Shown: positions 1-8,300 of the stretch, piece after piece
Layout of the letters: the number at the start of each line of letters is the position of its first letter
How positions within the stretch are numbered: the stretch's first letter is position 1
Assembly (NCBI GenBank): GCA_902782145.1
Contig: CACZLZ010000004.1
Coordinates: 84,121 to 148,120, forward strand
Direction of reading: 5' to 3'
DNA: 64,000 bases
From: an uncultured Aeromonadales bacterium
GTDB lineage: Bacteria; Pseudomonadota; Gammaproteobacteria; Enterobacterales; Succinivibrionaceae
Translations under genes and position numbers: made by a program
Notes under the pieces: generated by a model
The model's database searches: none
Seen by the model: the letters and a program-made list of their open reading frames with translations, nothing else
Told to the model about the DNA's origin: nothing

Positions 1-831
1 GAGGGTGGTGGACTTGCCGGAGCCCGTGGGTCCGGTGACCAGGATGATCCCGTGAGGCTTGTGGACCAGATCCACCAGCTGGGTGCGGTTCCTCTCAGTC
101 ATGCCCAGCTGCTCCAGCTCCAGGTGCACCGCGTTCTTATCCAGCAAACGCAGCACCACCCGCTCGCCGTGGCTGGAGGGCATGGTGGAAACACGGACGT
201 CCACCGCCCGGCCGCCGATCTTCAGGGAGATACGGCCGTCCTGGGGGACGCGCTTCTCGGCAATGTCCAACTTGGCCATAACCTTGATACGGGAGATCAG
301 CAGGGGCCCCATCTGCCGGGGGTTGCGGATGATCTCCTTCAGGATCCCGTCCACCCGGAAGCGGATCACCAGGTAGTTCTCAAAGGACTCGATGTGGATA
401 TCCGAGGCCCCTTCCTTGATAGCCTCGCTGAGCATGGCGTTGATGAGGCGGATAATAGGGGCATCATCCTCGGCGTCCAGCAGATCCTCCGTGGAGGGCA
501 GATCCTCGGCGATGGAGAAGAAGTCCACCTCACTGCCGATATCGTTCATCAGCTGCTTGGCCTCAGAGGAGTCCAGCTGGTAGGCCTGGGTCAGCTTCTC
601 GTTGAAGGCCTCCTGCTCCATGAGCTTGATCTTGAAACTGGATCCCGCCTTCCGGGAAACCTCCAGGATCTCCCCGGGCTCCAGCTCATGAAAGGAGTAG
701 ACCAGCATACGCCCGTAGGCGTCCCGATCCACCACCACCCCGTGATCCCTGGCATAGGAGAAGTCAAGCCGCACGTCCGGCTTCGAGCTCTTCTCTTCCT
801 GGGCAGCCTCTGCCTCTTCGTTCTCAGCCAT
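1..831 (-). CDS. gspE: Type II secretion ATPase GspE (partial, 3' end outside window)
   Basis: Cytoplasmic hexameric ATPase that powers type II secretion pseudopilus assembly. Translated from the minus strand it starts [13 protein letters not shown], an unusually acidic beginning, and then follows the GspE family with [16 protein letters not shown] and [14 protein letters not shown]. It reaches the Walker A motif [11 protein letters not shown] just before the window edge, so about 277 residues are present and the Walker B, Asp/His boxes and zinc-binding Cys cluster lie outside. The start ATG overlaps the gspD stop by one base (TAATG), which implies translational coupling in gpsA-gspC-gspD-gspE. 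Identity is certain at family level. GspE rather than MshE follows from the gspC-gspD context and from a full mshE elsewhere in the window. Confidence 0.95.
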   Translation of the reverse strand, partial: MAENEEAEAAQEEKSSKPDVRLDFSYARDHGVVVDRDAYGRMLVYSFHELEPGEILEVSRKAGSSFKIKLMEQEAFNEKLTQAYQLDSSEAKQLMNDIGSEVDFFSIAEDLPSTEDLLDAEDDAPIIRLINAMLSEAIKEGASDIHIESFENYLVIRFRVDGILKEIIRNPRQMGPLLISRIKVMAKLDIAEKRVPQDGRISLKIGGRAVDVRVSTMPSSHGERVVLRLLDKNAVHLELEQLGMTERNRTQLVDLVHKPHGIILVTGPTGSGKSTTL

Positions 832-2792
832 TATTTGGACACATCCTCAGGTGTAAGTTTGAAGCCGCCGTTGTCGGAGGAGTAGAGTTCGGTGTTGTTC
901 CGCTGGTACTCCTGAAGCACCGGCACGTTGATCTCGTCCGGGAGCAGAGGGATCCCCCGCTCGGCCCGCTGCAGCTGCTCGGCCCGGAACTTGGTGTACT
1001 TGTTCTTGGAGATGGAGGTGTAGGTGTCCGGATCCCGGAGGATCACCGGGTGGATGAACACCATCAGGTTCCGCTTCTCCTTGCTGGTGTAGGTGGCCCT
1101 GAACAGAGCGCCCAGAAAGGGGATGTCACCCAGGATGGGGACCTTGGACACGATCTCCTGGGCATCCTCGCTGATGAGGCCGCCCAGAACCACGGTCTCG
1201 CCGCTCTTCACCAGCACCGAGTTCTTGATGTTGCGCATGTTGAAGGTGGGACCGTAGTCCGAGTAGGCAGTGGTGCTGTCCACAGAGGACACCTCCTGCT
1301 CCATCTCCAGACGCACCGAGTCACCCTCGTTGATCTGGGGGGTGAACTTGAGCTTGGTGCCCACGCTCTTGCGCTCCACGGTCTTGTAGATGTTGCTAGC
1401 GTCCGAGGACAGGGAGCTCTGGCTGCCGGTGACCACCGGAACCTCCTGGCCCACGGTGAACTCCGCCGGCTCATTGTCCAGGGTGACAATGGAGGGGGTG
1501 GACAGCACATTGCTGCGGTTGTCCGATCTCAAGGCAGTCACCAGGCTCATCCAGTTGCCGGAGTAGAAGCCCATGATGCCGCCGTACACACTGCCGCCGA
1601 TGGTGCCGATGATGTCATCGTTGGCGGCGGCGGGGAACAGGCTGGCCTGGGCCGCAGTGGAGGAGAAGTTGGTGCCGCCGCCCTTGGTGTTAGCCCACTG
1701 GACACCGAACTGGGCCGCGTCGGTGTTGGCCACCTCCACGATAATGGCCTCCACATAGACCTGGGCCCGGCGGATATCCAGCTTGGCGATGACCCCCTCG
1801 ATCTGCTGCATCAGATCCGGCTGGGCATTGATGATGACGCTGTTGGTTTCCTCATCGGCATAGATCCCGAACTTGATCTTGTTGGGGGAGCTGTTGGATC
1901 CGGAGTTGCCGGACTTCTCCTTGTCCAGATCATTGCCCAGGCCGTTTAGGACCTCCACCACATTCTTGGCCTTGGCGTACTTCAAGTACACCACCTTGGT
2001 GTTGCCCACATACTCCTGATCCTGATCCAGGCGCCGGATCAGCTGGATGACACGCTTGCGCACATTGGGCTCACCGGACACCACAATGGAGTTGGACCGC
2101 TCATCGGCCTCGATCTTGGGCTTGAGCAGGGTGGGGGTGGTCTTGTTCCGATCGTCGTTCAGCAGGTTGTTCACCAGGCGCACCAGCTCCGCGGCGGAGG
2201 CATAGCGCACCTTGATGATATCCACGTCCTGGTTGCCGGCCTTGTCCACCCGCTTGACCACGTCAATGACCCGGTTCACCACATTGGCCCGGCCGGTGAT
2301 GATGAGCACGTTGGAAGGCTCATAGTGCACCACATTGCCGCCTTCGGTGAGATCCACCATCTGCCGGAGCAGGGGGGAGAGCTCCTTCACGGACACATTC
2401 TCCACCGGCACCACCCGGGCCACCATCTCGGCGCCCTCGCCGGGATGCTCCTCGTCATAAAGGGGGATGCCCACAGCCTTGGCCTTCATGGACTTCACCA
2501 CCTTGATGGTCTGCTTCCCCACGGGGACGGCGGACAGGCCGTAAAGCTCCAGCACGCTCAGGAAGAACTGGTAGTACTCCTCATCGTTGAGGACATCATA
2601 ACTGCGGATGTTGATCTTCCCCTTCACCGTGGGATCAATCACCATGTTCTTGTGGAGGTTCTTGCCCACGGTGTTGATGAACTCGGTGATCTCGGTGTTC
2701 TTGAAACTGGCCGAGTACTGGGCGGCGTCAGCGGTGCCCCAGCAGCATCCCCAAACCAGGGCCAGTGTGGCCGCAATCTTCTTGATCTTCAT
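831..2792 (-). CDS. gspD: Type II secretion outer-membrane secretin GspD
   Basis: 653-residue outer-membrane secretin, the gated exit channel of the type II system. A signal peptide is visible ([23 protein letters not shown], cleavage near residue 23). The N0 domain follows ([16 protein letters not shown]), then N1-N3 repeats ([26 protein letters not shown] region; [31 protein letters not shown]) and the C-terminal secretin core with [19 protein letters not shown] and [15 protein letters not shown]. Length is normal. The gene starts 35 bp after gspC and its TAA overlaps the gspE ATG. It is distinguished from the MshL secretin at 33.5 kb by this context and by the lack of a lipobox. Confidence 0.96.
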   Translation of the reverse strand: MKIKKIAATLALVWGCCWGTADAAQYSASFKNTEITEFINTVGKNLHKNMVIDPTVKGKINIRSYDVLNDEEYYQFFLSVLELYGLSAVPVGKQTIKVVKSMKAKAVGIPLYDEEHPGEGAEMVARVVPVENVSVKELSPLLRQMVDLTEGGNVVHYEPSNVLIITGRANVVNRVIDVVKRVDKAGNQDVDIIKVRYASAAELVRLVNNLLNDDRNKTTPTLLKPKIEADERSNSIVVSGEPNVRKRVIQLIRRLDQDQEYVGNTKVVYLKYAKAKNVVEVLNGLGNDLDKEKSGNSGSNSSPNKIKFGIYADEETNSVIINAQPDLMQQIEGVIAKLDIRRAQVYVEAIIVEVANTDAAQFGVQWANTKGGGTNFSSTAAQASLFPAAANDDIIGTIGGSVYGGIMGFYSGNWMSLVTALRSDNRSNVLSTPSIVTLDNEPAEFTVGQEVPVVTGSQSSLSSDASNIYKTVERKSVGTKLKFTPQINEGDSVRLEMEQEVSSVDSTTAYSDYGPTFNMRNIKNSVLVKSGETVVLGGLISEDAQEIVSKVPILGDIPFLGALFRATYTSKEKRNLMVFIHPVILRDPDTYTSISKNKYTKFRAEQLQRAERGIPLLPDEINVPVLQEYQRNNTELYSSDNGGFKLTPEDVSK

Positions 2793-2827
2793 ATCAGTGC
2801 TTCACCCTATAGTCCGATCCGCCTGCG

Positions 2828-3808
2828 TCAGTCGGATGCTTCGTTAATGTTCAAATAGATGTTCTCCGTGACGCCGTCCCGCTCCACGGTAACCTCAAAA
2901 TTCTCAATGGTGGCATACTCGGCAAAGAGCTTCTTGGCCTGCTCCGGATTGGTCAGGTCATAGCCGTTGACCCGGATGGCCACGTCGTTCTCCCGGAATC
3001 CCGCCTTAGCGAAGAGCTCAGGCTTCTTGCCGGGATTGAGCCGGTATCCCCGGATGGCGTCCCCCTCCTTGATGGGGGAAATGCTCACATAGTCCATGAA
3101 GTCCGCCAGATCTTTCTTGTCCTGGGGGCCCATGGCCGGCCGGCCGCCGGGACCGCTGCCCTTGCCGCCAGGGGCGTTGGCCGCCGTGGTGTTGGGGGCC
3201 GGACGCTGGGGTGCGGGGGGAGTCTGCACCCGGTTGTCCGGATCCAGGAAATAAACGTCGATGCGGCCGCTGTTGAAGACCTCCACCCGGTTGTCCATGA
3301 TGTGACTGACCCGGGCGGCGGTGCCCTCAATGGCATCCCCCTCCCCGTAGAGGACCTCCTCATTGCGGAACTTGATGACCACCTGGGACTTGCTACGGTG
3401 ATCGCTGGCCAAGATGCCGGTGATCTCCAAGGGCAGCTTGGCCGGTCCCTGGGGCTCCGCAGGCCGGGCGGCCGGGGTGCCGGATCCGGCACCCTGCCCT
3501 GAGGCCACCTGGGCGGCAGTCCGGTGCAGCTGGGCCACCTTCTCGGGGATCACCGGGAACACCTTGCTCTCCAGGATGTCATTCAGGAAGCTGTGCTGCT
3601 CCGTCTTGCCCTTGGTCTCGGTCTTGGACACCGAAGCATCGCCCCGGTAGTCGCTGAAGAAGGACCAGAAAAGCTTGGCCGAATTGCTGGCCAGCAGGAT
3701 GAAAAGGACGCAGAAGGCAATCCAGGCATAGATCCCGCAGGTCTTGGTGTTGAACCATTTGGAGGCAAAGCCTCTGAGCTTTTCCAGAATTTCCGCTTTG
3801 TTGCTCAT
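2828..3808 (-). CDS. gspC: Type II secretion inner-membrane protein GspC
   Basis: 326-residue clamp protein that links the inner-membrane platform to the GspD secretin. It has a short cytoplasmic N-terminus, one membrane segment near residues 28-48 (IAFCVLFILLASNSAKLFW), a periplasmic linker, an HR domain (LEITGILASDHRSKSQVVI...EGDAIEGTAARVSHI) and a C-terminal PDZ-like domain (YRLNPGKKPELFAKAGFRENDVAIRVNGYDL). A Gly/Pro/Ala-rich linker separates HR and PDZ. The start ATG is 6 bp after the gpsA stop, so it is cotranscribed with gpsA. The substrate-selection role of HR and PDZ is family knowledge. Confidence 0.93.
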   Translation of the reverse strand: MSNKAEILEKLRGFASKWFNTKTCGIYAWIAFCVLFILLASNSAKLFWSFFSDYRGDASVSKTETKGKTEQHSFLNDILESKVFPVIPEKVAQLHRTAAQVASGQGAGSGTPAARPAEPQGPAKLPLEITGILASDHRSKSQVVIKFRNEEVLYGEGDAIEGTAARVSHIMDNRVEVFNSGRIDVYFLDPDNRVQTPPAPQRPAPNTTAANAPGGKGSGPGGRPAMGPQDKKDLADFMDYVSISPIKEGDAIRGYRLNPGKKPELFAKAGFRENDVAIRVNGYDLTNPEQAKKLFAEYATIENFEVTVERDGVTENIYLNINEASD

Positions 3809-3814
3809 GGGTTG

Positions 3815-4819
3815 CTACTCACTCTTCTGGGTTCGGGTCATGAGATCCACCGCAGCGTCCCGGGGGGACTTGTTCTCAAAGAGCAGGGCGTAGATCTCGT
3901 CGCAGATGGGCATGCTCACCCCCCTGCTCCGGGCCAGTTCCCGCACCTCCCGGGTGTTGTGGTAGCCCTCCACCACCTGCCCGATCTCCTTCATGGCCTC
4001 CTCCGCGGATCTCCCGGCCCCCAAGGCCAGGCCCAGGCGGCGGTTCCGGGACTGGTTGTCGGTGCAAGTCAGCACCAGATCCCCCATGCCGGACATGCCG
4101 GTGAAGGTCTCCTTCCGGGCGCCCAGGGCCAGGCCCAGGCGCTGGAGCTCTGCCAGTCCCCGGGTGATCAGGGCCGTCCGGGCATTGGCGCCGAAGCCCA
4201 GACCGTCGGAGACCCCGGCCCCGATGGCAATGACATTCTTCACGGCGCCGCCCACCTGCAGCCCGATGAAGTCATCGTTGGTGTAAACCCTAAAGCTGCT
4301 GCCGCACTTCATGAGATCCGAAAGCTCCCGGGCAAAGGCGGGATCTGTGGCGGCCACGGCAATGACTGTGGGCAGCCCTGCTGCCAGTTCCCGGGCGAAG
4401 GTGGGACCGGAAACCACAGCCAGGGGCACCTTGTCACCCAGGATCTCCCGGGCCACGGTGCCCAGAAGGCGTCCGGTCCGATGCTCCAGGCCCTTGGTGG
4501 CCCACACCAACCGGTGGTTCGCCTCCAGATGGGGCCGGATGGCGCTCAGGGTGGATCCGAAGAACATGCTGGGAACCACCACCAGCAGGACCTCCGAGGC
4601 TTTCACCGCCCCGGCGATGTCATGGGTGATGTCCAGGGTGTCGGGAAAGGAAACCCCCGGCAGATACTGACGGTTTTCCCGGTCCCGGGCCAGGGCCTCC
4701 ACCTCGGACTGCACAAAACCCCACAGGAGCACCCTGAGACCCTTCCGGGCCAGGGAGACCGCCAAAGCCGTTCCGTAGGAGCCGGAGCCGAAGACGCTGA
4801 TGGCATACTTGCTGTTCAT
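3815..4819 (-). CDS. gpsA: NAD(P)+-dependent glycerol-3-phosphate dehydrogenase
   Basis: Reduces dihydroxyacetone phosphate to sn-glycerol-3-phosphate for phospholipid synthesis; cytoplasmic. The protein (334 aa) begins [20 protein letters not shown] with the Rossmann GxGxxG, followed by the family blocks [43 protein letters not shown] and [11 protein letters not shown]. The reading frame is open upstream to 4891, but a promoter with a TATAAT -10 at 4862-4867 would start RNA inside that extension, so the ATG at 4819 is preferred. gpsA leads an operon with gspC-D-E. In many gammaproteobacteria gpsA follows secB directly; here a 5.3 kb amylase gene separates them. Confidence 0.95.
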   Translation of the reverse strand: MNSKYAISVFGSGSYGTALAVSLARKGLRVLLWGFVQSEVEALARDRENRQYLPGVSFPDTLDITHDIAGAVKASEVLLVVVPSMFFGSTLSAIRPHLEANHRLVWATKGLEHRTGRLLGTVAREILGDKVPLAVVSGPTFARELAAGLPTVIAVAATDPAFARELSDLMKCGSSFRVYTNDDFIGLQVGGAVKNVIAIGAGVSDGLGFGANARTALITRGLAELQRLGLALGARKETFTGMSGMGDLVLTCTDNQSRNRRLGLALGAGRSAEEAMKEIGQVVEGYHNTREVRELARSRGVSMPICDEIYALLFENKSPRDAAVDLMTRTQKSE

Positions 4820-4861
4820 TGAAAAAGATCCGCGCCTGCTTACAACAACATGATCTGCCCG

Positions 4862-4891
4862 ATTATAAATTAGAGGTCTGATCCGCTTCAA
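4862..4891 (-). promoter_or_regulatory. Predicted sigma-70 promoter of gpsA-gspCDE
   Basis: On the minus strand a TTGAAG -35 (4886-4891) and a perfect TATAAT -10 (4862-4867) are separated by 18 bp. The predicted start is around 4855, about 35 nt upstream of the gpsA ATG. Confidence 0.6.
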
Positions 4892-5278
4892 ACGATCCCC
4901 CCGGATCCCGTGAGAATTAGTAAAGGTATCTCACAGATCCGGGCACAGATCACATCCCGGCGGATCAGATCCGGGACAAAGAGCCGGGGTAAGGCAGTCC
5001 CTCCCAGCCGGGACTAACGGCCGGGAAATGCAATTCCCCCGGAGGGATGCAACAGATTTCACCTTTGGGCACAGACTCCCTGCCCGCAGGTGATCCCGGA
5101 TGGTTACCGGGAGTTCCGCCCGCAGATCCGTCCCAAGGTCCCAACCTGCGGATCCGTTCAAGGATCCCTGCCCTCAGTGCCGTCCCAGGATCCCTCACCG
5201 CAGATGCCTGGCCACGGGAGTTACCGGGGATCCCTGCCCTCGGGTGAGGATCATGCCTCCTCACCGGAAAACAGGATG
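4892..5278. other. Non-coding interval between gpsA and the large amylase, very rich in GATC
   Basis: No convincing gene is seen. The stretch is filled with near-repeats around GGATCC/CAGATCC. A hand count over 4861-5340 gives 16 GATC in 480 bp, where about 2 are expected by chance. The left edge carries the upstream part of the gpsA promoter region. Confidence 0.6.
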
Positions 5279-5306
5279 AAAAAAGGGATCCGGCATGCCG
5301 GATCCC
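5279..5306 (-). terminator. Rho-independent terminator of the large amylase gene
   Basis: A perfect 22-bp palindrome (5285-5306; 9-bp stem, CATG loop, containing two GGATCC cores) is followed on the minus strand by six T (5284-5279). It lies about 35 nt after the amylase stop codon. Confidence 0.85.
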
Positions 5307-5340
5307 CTTATTCAGATTTGGTCTTTCTTAGCCTTCAGGA

Positions 5341-8300
5341 TTATTCCTTTTCAAGGGACCAGGTGAGCTTGGAGTCATTCACAATGAGAGTGTATCTGCC
5401 AACCTCACTGATCTTGACGTCGCCGCAGGAGCCCTGGTTGCTGCACAGAGTGTTGCTTCCGGCGTCACCCCAGACAGTTCCGGTCCAGCCGTTGGTGTCG
5501 GTCACCTTGAAGCGCTGGGTACCGTTGGCGTCGCCAGTGCCGGTGAGAACCAGGCTGATCTTCCAGTTGCTGGTGGCTGAGTCATAGACCATGGGATCAT
5601 GGGTCCAGCTGTTGGTGGTGCCGGCGTAGTACATGGCGCTGTGAACAGGGGCAATGTACACGTTCTTCACCGTCACAGCCTTCTCGGAGACCACATCATA
5701 CTCACCGTCGGAGACCGTCAGCTTCACAGCGTAGGTGCCCTCGGATGCGTAGTTGTGGACCGGGCTGGCCTCATTGGAGGTGCTGCCGTCGCCGAAGTCC
5801 CAGCTGTAGGACAGCTTGTCACCGTCACTGTCAGAGGAACTGTTGGCGAAGCTGACGCTGGTCTTGTTAGCGCTGGCGGCAAATGCTGCCACCGGTGCAT
5901 GGTTGAGACCGGCCACCTCAGTGACCTTCCAGGTCATGTTGGAGTCATACACCGACAGCTTGTAGTCGCCGATGCCGGACAGCATCACATCACCGCAGGA
6001 GGCCTGGTTGTCGCACAGCTTGTCACCGCCGGCGGTACCGAAGACTCTGCCGTTCCAGCCCTTGGTGGTGGTGACCTTGAAGCGCTGGGCTCCGTTGGAG
6101 TCGCCTGCACCGGTGAGGTTCAGGGTGATCTCCCAGGCGCCGGTGGCGCTGTTGAAGGTCATGGCGTCATGGGCCCAGCCATTGGCGGTGCCTGCAAAGT
6201 ACAGGGCGCTGAGCACCGGAGTGTACTCAGGAGCGGTCACAGTGACAGTCTGGGACTTGGTCACGGTCTCGGTGCCGTCGCTGACACTCAGGGTCACAGT
6301 GTAGGTCCCTGCGGTGGCATAGGCGTGAACCGGACTGGTCTCGGTGGAGCCGGACTTGTCGCCGAAGTCCCACGCATAGGTCAGGCTGTCGCCGTCGCTG
6401 TCGGTGGAGGCATTGGCGGTCTTGACAGTCAGTCCGTCAGCAGTGAGGTTGAAGGCTGCCACAGGAGCCACGTTGCCCAGCTTCTTCAGCGTCCAGGTGA
6501 GGGCGCTGTCGTTCACCAGCAGGCGGTAGTTGCCCTTCTGGGTGATCTTCACATCGCCGCAGGAGGCCTGGTTGTCGCACAGCTTGTTGCTGCCGCCGTC
6601 ACCGAAGACCCTTCCGGACCAGTTGGGATTGGTTGTCACCTTGAAGCGCTGGGATCCGTTGCTGTCACCGTTGCCGGTGAGAACCAGATCCAGTCCCCAC
6701 TCGTCAGTGGTCTCATCATAGGCCATAGGCTCATGGGACCAGCTGTTGGTGGTGCCGGCAAAGTAGAGTGCCGGGAGATCCTGGCTGGGGGAGACCTTCT
6801 TCTCAGCCACAACAGTCACGGAAGCCACAGAGGAGGCTCCGTTGCTGTCAGTGGCGGTGACAGTGTAGGTGTTGCTGCCCAGAGCCGGGGTCACGGTGAC
6901 AGTGTCACCGGTGGCTCCGGTACTCCACTTCAGGGTCACAGCGTCGCCGTCAGGATCGCTGACGGTGGCGGTGAGCTTCACCTGAGCACCCTCAATGACA
7001 GTGAGACTGTCGGCTGCGGCCTTCACCACCGGGGCGTTGTTGGCCTGGACGGTGACGGTCTGCACAGCCTGGGCGGTGGCGCCCTTGTTGTCAGTGACGG
7101 TCAGGGTGTAGCTGGTGGTCTGCACGGGCTTCACAGTGATCACAGCGGCGGTCTCACCGGTGCTCCATTTGTAGGAGGCGATGGAGCCATCCGGATCCTT
7201 GGAGGCGGAGCCGTCCAGGGTCACGGAGGTGCCAGCCTTGACACTGGTTGCGCTGGCGGTGATGGCGGCAATCGGGGTCTTGTTCCCGGTAACCTTCACA
7301 GTCACCTTGGCGGTAGCAGTGGCACCCTTGTTGTCAGTGACCGTCAGGGTGTAGGTGGTGTCCTGGGTGGGGTTCACCGTGATGGCAGCGGTGGTGGCGC
7401 CGGTGCTCCACTTGTAGGAGGCGATGGAGCCGTCCTCGTCGTAGGAGGCGGAGCCGTCAAGCTTCACGGACTCGCCGGAGCCGATGGTCACGGAAGAGCC
7501 GTTGCTGATCTTGGCCACCGGTGCCTTGTTGATATTGCCGTCCAGATCTGAAGGCACGCCGGGGTTCAGGCTGGTGCCGTCAACGTAGTAGGAACCCAGA
7601 TCCGACACGGTGTAGTTGCCACCGGTGGAGGAGTGGTACCAGGTGCTGGCGCAGTCATTGAACAGGAACTCCAGTCCGGTGGGATCACCGTCCAGATCCA
7701 GTTCCTTAACGAACCAGCCTTTGGCCGCGGAGGTCATAGCGGTTCCCGGAGGAGTGGTCCAGCCGCCGTCAGCGTCAGCAGGCAGGCCGCGGTAGTGGAT
7801 GCAGGCCTTGCTGATGGTGCTTCCGGAAGGACGGAAGTAGATCTTGGCGGAAGGGACAATGTCGGAAGGCTTGCCCTCGGTATAGGATCCGGTCTGCTCA
7901 TCCAGGGTGTAGACGCCCTTGGACAGGCAGGGAGTCTTGGCGGGGAAGTAGCTACTGGAACTGGTGCTCAGCAGGCGGACATCGGCACAGCCGGCATCGC
8001 GGTTGTACTCAATGGAGCCCTTGTAGTAGACATTGCTCTGGCCCTCAACCTTCTTCAGGTACTTGGTGGTCCACTGATCAGTGCCGGAATCCTTGTACTC
8101 CAGGGACACGCCGTCAGCAGACTGGTTGGCGGGCTTGGCGTACACGGTGACAGTGTCGGTGACAACCACACTGCCGTCGGTGATGAACATGTGGGTACCG
8201 GTGAGGTCGCCGTCCAGATCCTCAACAATGAGGCCGTTGGAGTTGGAGTAGCGGCCGGCGCCCACATACACGGACTGGATCTCGGACTTGGTCACATTGC

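Noticed and set aside
5599..7551. Long plus-strand open frame (650 codons) opposite the amylase
   Set aside because: Antisense shadow of a GC-rich repetitive gene: His/Gly/Val-rich, no domain, no SD, and the minus-strand frame is clearly real.
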